A DNA stretch of 11,038 nt. Source: JBLHKE01 sp047619485. Its GTDB lineage: Bacteria; Verrucomicrobiota; Verrucomicrobiia; Verrucomicrobiales; DEV007. Below the pieces are notes generated by a model. That model saw only the letters and a list, made by a program, of their open reading frames with translations. It did not search any database and was not told the origin of the DNA. Location: the NCBI GenBank assembly GCA_047619485.1, contig JBLHKE010000203.1, positions 1 through 11,038 of the forward strand, written 5' to 3'. Positions 1-8,020 of the stretch are shown here, piece by piece; within the stretch, counting starts at the first letter, position 1, and each line of letters starts with the position of its first letter. A program made the translations under genes and the position numbers.

Positions 1-29
1 TGTAGCAACCCCGCCGACAGTCAAACAAA

Positions 30-45
30 GGCGAACGGTTTCGCC
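30..45. other. Short perfect inverted repeat (6-bp stem, 4-base loop)
   Basis: GGCGAA (30-35) pairs perfectly with TTCGCC (40-45) around the loop CGGT. No T-run follows at once; the nearest is about 18 bases downstream and belongs to the next hairpin. It could be part of the 3' end of an unseen upstream transcript. A GC-rich 6-bp stem can also arise by chance. Confidence 0.4.
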
Positions 46-56
46 ACCTGTATTCA

Positions 57-80
57 GCGAGTCTTTTTGAAAGATCTCGC
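57..80. promoter_or_regulatory. Strong hairpin, 10-bp stem with one bulge
   Basis: GCGAG (57-61) pairs with CTCGC (76-80), and TCTTT (62-66) pairs with AAAGA (70-74). The loop is TTG and T75 is a single bulged base. This is the longest inverted repeat I found outside genes. It overlaps the weak -35 candidate at 67-72, so as DNA it could be an operator and as RNA a terminator or leader structure. No U-tract follows the 3' arm, which argues against a simple plus-strand intrinsic terminator. The role is inferred; the pairing is seen. Confidence 0.45.
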
Positions 81-105
81 CGACCTCCGCGTATCAATGT
101 TCCAG

Positions 106-123
106 GGTGCAATTTTCTGCACC
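106..123. other. Perfect inverted repeat in the leader (6-bp stem, 6-base loop)
   Basis: GGTGCA (106-111) and TGCACC (118-123) are perfect complements around the loop ATTTTC. It sits 64 bases before the macroglobulin start and downstream of the weak promoter candidate, so it would fall within the 5' untranslated RNA if that promoter is used. It could be an mRNA leader stem or a protein-binding palindrome; nothing in the sequence decides between these. Confidence 0.4.
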
Positions 124-187
124 AGCAGCTAAGCTGTCCTCGCAAGATAGCACTGCCGCCCCTTCCCGAGACTGAACTTTTTTCCCG

Positions 188-3100
188 ATGAAAAGCCGAT
201 ACGCAACCGCCCTCTTCCTGTCACTCTTCGCCTTCGCGGGAACCGCCCGAGCCGAGGCTGAAGCGATCCACGTCAACCCTTCGAAAGGAGCGATCGCGAT
301 TTATAAGCGCCTCACCCTGAGCTTCCCGCAGGCAATGGTGGCAGCGGACAAGATCGACCTCGCAAAGCAGGCCAGCCCGGTCGAACTCGAGCCCCACACC
401 AACCACACCTTCATCTGGAAGAGCCAGACCGAATGCCAGCTCTACTTGATCGGGCAGCTGATCCCACGCCAGAAGTACACGCTCCAACTGAAAGACGGCG
501 TCAAGGATCTGGCTGGTGATGACGTGACCACCACGGCCCCGCTGGCAGAATTTGAAACCGCTGATCTAAGCGTGAAGATCAATGCTCGCAACTCCGGTAA
601 GTCGCTCAGCTCCAAGCCGGCCGCACGACTGTTGTTCAACTACCCGATCTCACTCGACAGCGCGGTGGACGGGATCTACTTGCAGGATCGCGACACGCGC
701 GAGCGCTTCGCCACGGAACTCGTCATCTCCAGCATCAACGCCAAGCCCGGGCAGGAGAAGCCGATCCCAACCAGCAGCACCAACTTCGAGGTCGTCGCCA
801 CGGCACCGCTGCCAGTCGGTCGGACCGTCGACCTCATCGTCGATAGCGTGCGCAGTGCGAACGGAGAAGTGGGTCTGTTAGTATTGAAGGCACACGCGCT
901 CGGCACCACCTCCTACCTAGAGATCACCAGCGCCAGCGGCTACCACTCCGCTCTCGCCGAACCATCGATCTCGATCCGCACCAACCAACGCGTCAGCATC
1001 GACTCCGTCGGCGAGCAGTCGATCCGCGTCGAGCCAGAGGTACCCGGGTTGAAACGCCTCGCCGGCACCTACAACATCCACCTCGAGGGCGAGTTCGATC
1101 TCAGCCAGACCTACACGGTCACGGTTGACGCACCGCTCTCCTCGCAGGCAGGCTACCCGCTGAAGGCGCCAAGCGTCCACCGCATCGAGTTCAGCGGCAC
1201 GCACCCCGCGATCTATTTCCCGAGCACACAATTTTTCCAGCGCGCCGGGCTCGGGCTCAATGTGAAATTCCTCCACGCCAACACTGGCGAAGTCACCTGG
1301 AGACTCGCCGAGATTCCCCCGCACCAGCTCAGCAACGTGTGGGCACGAGTCAATGAATACAACGAGAGCAAGATCGATCCGCTCACTGGCGATGAGATGA
1401 TCGACGAGAAGACCGGTTGGGTGGAAAACGTCGACACCGAGTTGCTGGTCGATGCACTCAAACTCAAAACCCGTGGCTCTGGGACGTTACCAGGTGCGGT
1501 TTCGACCGAGCCGGTATTCCGCGATATCCGCTGGAGACCTGCGCCAGACCAGCCGATCCCGTCTGGTGCCTACCTGCTCGAAGTCCACGCGCCAACCGAG
1601 GACGGGCGCATCACCGGCAACCGCGCGATGATCTTTTTCAACGACATCTACGTGACCCAGAAGCGCACCCCGCAGGATATCATCCTCAAGCTCTCCAAGA
1701 TGGATGACTCGACCGCTGTTCCTGGAGCGCACGTAAAGGTCGTCTCAGACGACAACCAGCTGATCGCCGAGAACACCTCTGACGCCCAGGGCATGGTACG
1801 TTTCTCGCGCCTCGACCTACGGCCGAAATATAAAGGCTCACCCGTGCCCCACCACTTCATCGTCGACTCGCCCTCCGGACGCGCCCTGCAATACGTCGAC
1901 ACGCCGTATTACTACGACAGCGGCTACGCGCCCTACCAAACTGAGGTAGAGAGCATCTACCCGGTCACCACGATCATTACCGACCGCAACCTCTATCGCC
2001 CGGGTCACACGGTGAAATTCAAAGGGATCACGCGTGTGCGTGTCGGCGACGCCTTCGAACAACTCGAAGTGCGCAGCGGTCTCGAACTCAACTGGAAGAT
2101 CACCAGCGGCCGCTCGCGCGTCATCGCGGCAGGGTCGACCAAGCTCGACGAGTCCGGTGGTTGGGAAGGGGAGTGGGAGGTGCCGAAAGATACCAAACTA
2201 GGACACTACTCGATGCACTGCGCGATCCCGGGCCTCTCATCGAAGCACGGCTACGCCAGTTTCCGCGTCGAGGAGTATCGCGTGCCGCTGTTCGAGGTCG
2301 AGCTCGCGGAAGAGACCAAGATCGGCGACACCGCACGCATCCGCATCCAGTCGAACTACTTCCACGGTGGACCGAACGCCAACGCGCAGGTCAGCTGGAC
2401 TGCCCGCTGGTCGCCGCACTACTACAGCAGCCGCGACCGCTTCATGCGTGGCGATCGCTATTCAGAAAAACCGCACTCTGGTAGCGCGATCCCCGAGCTC
2501 ACAGGTAAGTTTAAGCTCGGCACAAACGGCGGCGAGTTCATCGATGTGAAAATTCCCGCCGACTTGCCCTACACCGCCTCACGCTACAGCCTGCGCCTTT
2601 CCGTCGACGTCACCTCGCCCGAGGGTCGGACAATTTCTACCGGAATCTACGGCAACCTCCAGGTCGTCCCGCACGATTCAGGCCTGCGCATGGAAGTCGG
2701 CTACGAACCGAACCCACACCTTCTGATCGAAGTAGGCGGCTTTGATATCGACGACAAACCGGTCGCTGGCCTGCCAGCGGAGCTGACCCTGTTCCTCGTC
2801 GAGTCGAAGACGGTGAAGGAGAAAGTCTCGCCCGGCGTGTTCCGCTATCGCAATTTTCAACAGTACCAACCGGTGCTAACACAGCCGACCAAGACCGGTG
2901 AGGTGGTCACTTACGCCGTCGAGAAACCCGGTCGTTACGTAAGTGTTTCACGCCTGCTCGAAGATCCGAACGCCCCCACGCACAGCAACCGCGTCACGGT
3001 TGCCGGCGAGGCACCGGCGGCCTACCCAGTGCACAACAGCAGCGCCTTCATGATCAAAGCTGACAAGAAAACCTACCAGCCCGGCGACACCGCCAAGCTC

Positions 3101-5698
3101 GCCATCGAGGCACCGTTCGGCGGCAAGGCCTGGGTGTCGGTCGAGACTGACGACATCATCGAGCAGTTCGTCGTCGACGTTGCCAGCAACGCCAGCGGAA
3201 TCGACTTGCCGATCAAGCCCGAGTATTACCCCAACGCCTTCGTTTCAATCTACCTGGTCAAGCCCGGCGGTGGCGACCATTTGCCCAAAGAGCGCTACGG
3301 GCGCTACTCGCTCGACGTCGAGCGGCCCGACCTCAACCTCGAGGTCACCCCAACACTAACGAAGACAGAAGTGGAACCCGGCCAGAGTGTCAGCGGCGAA
3401 ATTCTCGTCGCCTCGCTCGGTGAACCGGTCGCCAACGCCGACCTCACCGTGATGGTGGTGGACGAGGCAGTGCTGCGGCTCGGGTCGTGGTCGTTGCCCG
3501 CGATGGAGAGCAACTATTTTCCATACCGCCGCCACCAAGTCGCCACCTACCAGGCGCTGACCAACCACCACGAGTCCTTCGAAGAATCGATGGTAAGCGA
3601 GAAAGGCTTCCTCATCGGCGGTGGCGGTGGCTTCGGCATGGCCAAGAATCGCACGCGCAGCAACTTCGTGGCGCGCGCCTTCTGGAAAACGCGCCTGCGC
3701 ACTGACGAGCACGGCCGTGCCAAGTTCGATTTCCCCGCTCCCGACAACCTCACCGCATTCCGCGTCACGGCGGTCGCCAACACCAAACAGAACCAATTCG
3801 GCAGCGGCCAGACGACGCTGCGCATCAACAAGCGACTGATGATCGAACCCGCGCTGCCACGCTTCATCCGCCGCGGCGACGAGCTCGAGCTGCGCGCCGT
3901 GGTCCGCCAGAGCGTCGGCGACAACGCCCCGGTCAAACTAACCTGCTCGCTCGACGGTGCACTCGACTGGGAACAGGAGGAGCGCGAGATCGAGCAGGCG
4001 ACCGACAAGGACATCCCCAGCGTGTTCCGATTCAGAAGCAAGGCGAGCCGCACCGAGCGCTTCGCAAAAATCCGCTTCGACGCGGTGCTCGTCAGCAACC
4101 CAGAGGTGCGCGACTCGGTTGAGATCTCGATCCCCGTCTACGCGCCCGGCATCCTGCAACGCACCGCCAGACATGGTGAAATCGCCGCCAATACACCATC
4201 TTTCAAACTCGCCGACCAGGTGCCCGTGCTGTGGAAAGGCAACGACGGTGATGTCGACTTAACATTATCACATTCCCCGTGGCTGCCGAAGCTACTCGGC
4301 CTGCCGGAGATCCTCGACTACCCGCACGGTTGCTTCGAGCAGAAGGGCAGTCGCTACCTGGCCTACACCGAGCTCTCCGGGCTACTCGGCTACCTGCCCG
4401 AGCTGAAGGGGCGCCACGCCAACTACGCCATCCAGATCGAACAGGGACTGCGCGAGTACGAACAGAGCCTGCTGTCCAACGGCTACCTTCCCTACTGGCC
4501 CGGGAGCGACACCGCCAACCCCTATGTCACCGTGCTCGCCGCCTGGGTGATGAACAACGCCAAGGCGAACAAGTTCAAGGTACCTGAGAAGCTCGAGGCC
4601 GCCCTCGACAAGACCTTGGAAAACATCCTCCGCGGCAGGGAGCAGAAGGTCGACATCGCCACCCGCTGCTTCGCCGTCTACGTGCAGAGTCTGAGCGATG
4701 GCAACAAAGCGCCGCTCGACGTGCTCGGCGATCTCTACCAGCGCCGCGACGGCCTGCGCGAGGACAGCCTCGCCTTGCTAGCGCTATCGATGGTCAACTA
4801 CAAGGTCATGGGTGTCGAGCAGCAGCAGCTCGCCCAAGAGCTGTCCCGACCAATCGCCGCCCAAGCCTTCGACCCGCGCACCTTCTGGTCGGGCCACCGC
4901 AGCGAGGCCATCCGTTTCCTCGCTATGACCAAGATAGGCGACGCGAACTGGCGCCAGGGAGAGGGCGAAAAGGTGCGCCAGCGCCTGCTCAATATGATGG
5001 ACAACTCCCGCAGCCTCAACACCCAAGAGAACCTGTGGACGCTCATCGCCTTCCGCGCAATGCACGACGCCCAGCTGTTTCCACCACTCGAGGTCAATGC
5101 GGAACTCAAGTCTGAGAACGGCGTTTCCGTCGCCTGGAAGACAAAGGCATTGAAGCTCATCGGAGAATTCGAGGTCGAGATCGGCTCCGCCCAGCCGGTC
5201 TACTACGTCGCCGACGCGCGCGTCGCCCGCAGCGGCGAAGACATGCACCGCGAGGATCTTGGGTTCCGCATCGAGCGTGTGGTGAAGAACCTAACAGAGC
5301 CAAAAAGAATTGGTGCAGAGGAGAAACCGTTCAAGCTCGGCGACGAGATCCTAATCACCTACCGGGTCTTGTCGAAGCGCCACCACTACTATGCCGCGCT
5401 GACCGACGAGCTCCCGGCCGGGCTCGAGACGGTGAACTTCAATCTTGCGCAGGTTGCCGAATTCTATGAGCTGCCGGAAGATGCGGATGGCAACACACTG
5501 CGCCTCAGCCATTCCGAGTTGCGCGACCAGCAGGCTAACCTCTACTTCAACCACGTCGATGCCGGAACGCGCAGCTACTCGATCCTCGCGCGCGCTACCA
5601 GTGCCGGCCAGTTCACTTGGCCGAGCACCCAGATCAGCCCGATGTATGAGACCAAATTCAGTGGCCTGAGCGCACCAGCGAAAGTGTTCGTTCAGTAG
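188..5698 (+). CDS. Secreted bacterial alpha-2-macroglobulin (YfhM-like), thioester type
   Basis: A giant periplasmic protease trap of 1836 aa. Residues 1-22 form a signal peptide ending in ARA; there is no lipobox Cys, unlike the E. coli lipoprotein YfhM. Residues about 27-340 hold Ig-like (Big_5/MG-like) modules. An MG2-type segment carries YRPG at 603-606. The bait-region-type domain spans about 952-1098, with YQPGD at 963-967 and VVDEA at 1090-1094. A short glycine run (1144-1150) precedes the A2M domain (from about 1160, AFW at 1164-1166). The thioester domain, about 1355-1640, contains CFEQ at 1382-1385; the Cys and Gln form the internal thioester that covalently captures proteases in this family. 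The C-terminal part (about 1640-1836) has the usual LPAGLE motif. The start is chosen because it yields the signal peptide; no Shine-Dalgarno is present. It is probably cotranscribed with the PBP1C gene 32 bases downstream. Family assignment is firm; target proteases are unknown. Confidence 0.95.
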   Translation: MKSRYATALFLSLFAFAGTARAEAEAIHVNPSKGAIAIYKRLTLSFPQAMVAADKIDLAKQASPVELEPHTNHTFIWKSQTECQLYLIGQLIPRQKYTLQLKDGVKDLAGDDVTTTAPLAEFETADLSVKINARNSGKSLSSKPAARLLFNYPISLDSAVDGIYLQDRDTRERFATELVISSINAKPGQEKPIPTSSTNFEVVATAPLPVGRTVDLIVDSVRSANGEVGLLVLKAHALGTTSYLEITSASGYHSALAEPSISIRTNQRVSIDSVGEQSIRVEPEVPGLKRLAGTYNIHLEGEFDLSQTYTVTVDAPLSSQAGYPLKAPSVHRIEFSGTHPAIYFPSTQFFQRAGLGLNVKFLHANTGEVTWRLAEIPPHQLSNVWARVNEYNESKIDPLTGDEMIDEKTGWVENVDTELLVDALKLKTRGSGTLPGAVSTEPVFRDIRWRPAPDQPIPSGAYLLEVHAPTEDGRITGNRAMIFFNDIYVTQKRTPQDIILKLSKMDDSTAVPGAHVKVVSDDNQLIAENTSDAQGMVRFSRLDLRPKYKGSPVPHHFIVDSPSGRALQYVDTPYYYDSGYAPYQTEVESIYPVTTIITDRNLYRPGHTVKFKGITRVRVGDAFEQLEVRSGLELNWKITSGRSRVIAAGSTKLDESGGWEGEWEVPKDTKLGHYSMHCAIPGLSSKHGYASFRVEEYRVPLFEVELAEETKIGDTARIRIQSNYFHGGPNANAQVSWTARWSPHYYSSRDRFMRGDRYSEKPHSGSAIPELTGKFKLGTNGGEFIDVKIPADLPYTASRYSLRLSVDVTSPEGRTISTGIYGNLQVVPHDSGLRMEVGYEPNPHLLIEVGGFDIDDKPVAGLPAELTLFLVESKTVKEKVSPGVFRYRNFQQYQPVLTQPTKTGEVVTYAVEKPGRYVSVSRLLEDPNAPTHSNRVTVAGEAPAAYPVHNSSAFMIKADKKTYQPGDTAKLAIEAPFGGKAWVSVETDDIIEQFVVDVASNASGIDLPIKPEYYPNAFVSIYLVKPGGGDHLPKERYGRYSLDVERPDLNLEVTPTLTKTEVEPGQSVSGEILVASLGEPVANADLTVMVVDEAVLRLGSWSLPAMESNYFPYRRHQVATYQALTNHHESFEESMVSEKGFLIGGGGGFGMAKNRTRSNFVARAFWKTRLRTDEHGRAKFDFPAPDNLTAFRVTAVANTKQNQFGSGQTTLRINKRLMIEPALPRFIRRGDELELRAVVRQSVGDNAPVKLTCSLDGALDWEQEEREIEQATDKDIPSVFRFRSKASRTERFAKIRFDAVLVSNPEVRDSVEISIPVYAPGILQRTARHGEIAANTPSFKLADQVPVLWKGNDGDVDLTLSHSPWLPKLLGLPEILDYPHGCFEQKGSRYLAYTELSGLLGYLPELKGRHANYAIQIEQGLREYEQSLLSNGYLPYWPGSDTANPYVTVLAAWVMNNAKANKFKVPEKLEAALDKTLENILRGREQKVDIATRCFAVYVQSLSDGNKAPLDVLGDLYQRRDGLREDSLALLALSMVNYKVMGVEQQQLAQELSRPIAAQAFDPRTFWSGHRSEAIRFLAMTKIGDANWRQGEGEKVRQRLLNMMDNSRSLNTQENLWTLIAFRAMHDAQLFPPLEVNAELKSENGVSVAWKTKALKLIGEFEVEIGSAQPVYYVADARVARSGEDMHREDLGFRIERVVKNLTEPKRIGAEEKPFKLGDEILITYRVLSKRHHYYAALTDELPAGLETVNFNLAQVAEFYELPEDADGNTLRLSHSELRDQQANLYFNHVDAGTRSYSILARATSAGQFTWPSTQISPMYETKFSGLSAPAKVFVQ

Positions 5699-5730
5699 TC
5701 GAGGCGTCTCGCCCCAAGACAGGTGCTCCG
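5699..5730 (+). other. Short intergenic spacer between the macroglobulin gene and pbpC
   Basis: The 32 bases contain only a small 4-bp inverted repeat (CGAG/CTCG around GCGT) and no T-tract, so there is no sign of a terminator. This supports cotranscription of the two genes. Confidence 0.5.
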
Positions 5731-7974
5731 ATGAAACACCGGCTCAAAAACCTCCTCAAACTCATCGTCTACGCGGCGCTGATCGGCCTCCCTGTGCTCG
5801 TCATCGGAACGATCGGCGTCGTCGAGATTGCCATCCATCGTGCCACCTTACCCGCCCCCCTGGATCGCAAGCCACTCACCACACCGACCTACCTCGACAG
5901 GTCCGGCGACATCCTCGCCCAACTCGCCACCACCAAAGCGCGCCTGCAGATCCCAGTGGAGCTCGAAGGGATGGGCGATTACCTCCCCGCCATCACCATC
6001 GCACTCGAGGACCACCGGTTCCACGAGCACTCCGGCGTCGACTTCTATGCCATCGGCGCCGCCACTGCCCGCAACCTGCGTAGCTCAACCACTATCTCGG
6101 GCGCGTCGACCATCACCCAGCAGGTCATTAAGCAAGCCGACCAGCGCAAGGGACGCAGGCTCAAGGCCAAACTACGCGAGGCGGTTCTCGCGCTCAAATT
6201 GGAGCGCAGCTGGGACAAAGACGAAGTGCTCACCACCTACCTAAATCGTCTCGATTACGGTAATCGTCGGCTCGGCCCCGAGAGTGCTGCGATGGCTTAC
6301 TTCGGAAAAAGAGCAGAAAACCTAACACAAACAGAAGCGATTTACCTCGCCGGGCTGCCGCAATCGCCTAGCCGTCACAACCCGTGGAAACACCCGCAGC
6401 GGGCGTTGAAAAAATACCAGCGCTCGCTCGAACGATTGCTGGTGTTGGAGATCATCGACCAGGGCCAGTACGATCGCTATCTACAGGCTCCGCCACAGGT
6501 GCTGCGCGAGGCACCTGACAACCTCGCCCCGAAATTTCTCCACGCTGCCCTTACTGGAAAAACTGCCGAGACTGGTGTCCACCGCACCACCCTCGATCTC
6601 GAGTTGCAGGAAACTGCCCGCGGGATGCTCACGGCGCAGCTCGATTCCATCAATCGCCACGACGTGCGCAACGCTGCCATCGTCGTGATTGAGAACAGCA
6701 ACGGTGCCGTGCGCGCCCTCGCCAGCGCCGGTGCGCCATCCGAGATCAGTGGCGCGACGATTCCGCGCCACGCCGGTTCGACGCTCAAGCCCTTCGTCTA
6801 CCTGATGGGCATCGACGAGAAAATCCTCACCGCCGCCAGCGTTTTCACCGATACCCCAGACGCCGTCGCCCGCCGCTACGCGGACTACGACCCGCACAAC
6901 TTCAACCGCGGTTACCGCGGACCAGTGCGTCTGCGCGAGGCGCTCGCCAACTCGATGAACATCCCCGCCGTGCTGGCGCTCGAACAGATCGGCGCGCGAC
7001 GCTGTTTCTTCGAGCTTGAAGAGTGGGGCCTGCACAAAGAAGAGAGTTTCGAGCAGCTCGGTGCCGGTTTCGTCCTCGGCAACCTGCGAGTCCGCCTGCT
7101 CGATCTCACCGCCGCCTACGCCGGTCTCGCACGAAGTGGCCTAGCTGCGCCGCCGCAATTCTTCGCCGATCGCGCGCCATCGCCGCAACGCCGCATCGTC
7201 GCCCCAGAGGCAGTCGCGATCATCGAGGACATCCTCTGCGACAACGACGCTCGCGCGCAGGCCTTCGGCAGCGACTCACCACTCGATCTCGGCTGGCGTG
7301 CGGCGGTCAAGACTGGCACCAGCTCAAGCTTTCGCGATTCCTGGACTGTCGGTTATTGCCGCGACTTCACCGTCGGCGTCTGGGTAGGCAACTACGATGG
7401 CCAATCGATGGCCGGCAAGCTGGCGGTCGAGACGGCCACGCCCATCTGGCGGCGCATGATGAACCACCTAAAAAATCGTCATGGCGCACGTCCGCTCGAG
7501 GCACCAGAGCCGCACGATCGACTACTCGCGGTCAACATCGACCCGTTGAGCGGCCTGCTGCCGGTGAGGAATCGCCAGCGCGAACTCTTCCTCCCTGGCA
7601 CCGCGCCAAGCGAGACGGGCGAACAATGGTATGGCGGAGAAGACGGTAAACCGCAGCTCCCCGAACCCTACGCAAATTGGATCGCCAGCAAGCACAACCA
7701 CCTGGGCGCGAGCCTACAACCCGCCGAGGATGGCACCACCCCGTTGACGATCCTCAGCCCCAGCGACGGCCTGACTTACGTCATCGACCGCGACCTCCCT
7801 GCTGCCCAGCAGTCGGTCGAACTAAAAGCACTAACAGAAGCAAAAAATATCGAATGGGTCATCAACGGACAAACCCACGAAGCCGATCACTGGCAACTGC
7901 AACGCGGCAAGTGGCAGGTCACTGCACGCACGGAGAGTGGCGCCGAGGCAGAGGTGAGATTCTCGGTGGAGTAG
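5731..7974 (+). CDS. pbpC: Penicillin-binding protein 1C (bifunctional glycosyltransferase/transpeptidase)
   Basis: Inner-membrane class A PBP of 747 aa (E. coli PBP1C is about 770), acting in periplasmic peptidoglycan synthesis. A membrane anchor lies at about 8-32. The GT51 glycosyltransferase domain (about 50-235) has EDHRFHEHSGVD at 93-104 with catalytic Glu93, GASTITQQ at 124-131, and the second Glu at 150. The transpeptidase domain (about 290-575) has the serine nucleophile in STLK at 350-353, SMN at 408-410 and KTGTS at 527-531. A C-terminal PBP1C-specific domain (about 665-747) is present, which separates it from PBP1A and PBP1B. All catalytic motifs are intact. A weak AGG lies 7 bases before the ATG. 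It follows the macroglobulin gene by 32 bases, the arrangement known as yfhM-pbpC, which suggests repair of the wall after protease attack (established hypothesis, not shown here). Confidence 0.96.
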   Translation: MKHRLKNLLKLIVYAALIGLPVLVIGTIGVVEIAIHRATLPAPLDRKPLTTPTYLDRSGDILAQLATTKARLQIPVELEGMGDYLPAITIALEDHRFHEHSGVDFYAIGAATARNLRSSTTISGASTITQQVIKQADQRKGRRLKAKLREAVLALKLERSWDKDEVLTTYLNRLDYGNRRLGPESAAMAYFGKRAENLTQTEAIYLAGLPQSPSRHNPWKHPQRALKKYQRSLERLLVLEIIDQGQYDRYLQAPPQVLREAPDNLAPKFLHAALTGKTAETGVHRTTLDLELQETARGMLTAQLDSINRHDVRNAAIVVIENSNGAVRALASAGAPSEISGATIPRHAGSTLKPFVYLMGIDEKILTAASVFTDTPDAVARRYADYDPHNFNRGYRGPVRLREALANSMNIPAVLALEQIGARRCFFELEEWGLHKEESFEQLGAGFVLGNLRVRLLDLTAAYAGLARSGLAAPPQFFADRAPSPQRRIVAPEAVAIIEDILCDNDARAQAFGSDSPLDLGWRAAVKTGTSSSFRDSWTVGYCRDFTVGVWVGNYDGQSMAGKLAVETATPIWRRMMNHLKNRHGARPLEAPEPHDRLLAVNIDPLSGLLPVRNRQRELFLPGTAPSETGEQWYGGEDGKPQLPEPYANWIASKHNHLGASLQPAEDGTTPLTILSPSDGLTYVIDRDLPAAQQSVELKALTEAKNIEWVINGQTHEADHWQLQRGKWQVTARTESGAEAEVRFSVE

Positions 7975-8020
7975 GTTCAAACACTATTTGATCTGCCCGA
8001 GGCATCGCCTCCGTGGTTCG
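7975..8020. terminator. Convergent intergenic gap with two small hairpins, possible bidirectional terminator
   Basis: The stop of pbpC and the stop of the minus-strand gene are 46 bases apart. TCAAA (7977-7981) pairs with TTTGA (7987-7991), and GAGGC (7999-8003) pairs with GCCTC (8007-8011) around ATC. Neither is followed by a good T-run in the plus direction. Read on the minus strand, the GC-rich stem is followed by a moderately T-rich stretch. Placement between convergent genes makes a termination role sensible, but the structures are short. Confidence 0.35.

Larger units (their letters stand above)
1..187. other. Non-coding leader upstream of the macroglobulin gene
   Basis: No plausible gene lies here. 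The stretch holds three separate inverted repeats (30-45, 57-80 and 106-123, listed individually) and a pyrimidine-rich run directly before the ATG at 188. A weak sigma70-like promoter can be drawn as TTGAAA (67-72) and TATCAA (92-97), but its 19-base spacer is longer than optimal, so it is only a candidate. There is no Shine-Dalgarno sequence before 188. The end of whatever gene lies upstream is not visible. Confidence 0.6.

Noticed and set aside
3617..3633. GGCGGT repeat as a microsatellite
   Set aside because: It is just a few glycine codons (residues 1144-1148) in the macroglobulin linker, with no wider repeat array.
3356..4174. Long minus-strand ORFs inside the macroglobulin gene (3356-3796, 3547-4098, 3938-4174)
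   Set aside because: They are antisense to a clearly conserved thioester macroglobulin; high-GC coding DNA commonly leaves open antisense frames, and their translations show no domain, signal peptide or family motif.
4784..5248. 154-codon minus-strand ORF within the macroglobulin thioester domain
   Set aside because: Antisense shadow of a conserved domain with no recognisable motif.
7023..7649. 208-codon plus-strand ORF overlapping pbpC in another frame
   Set aside because: Arg/Ser/Pro-rich out-of-frame translation across the KTGTS region of pbpC; the pbpC frame carries all motifs.
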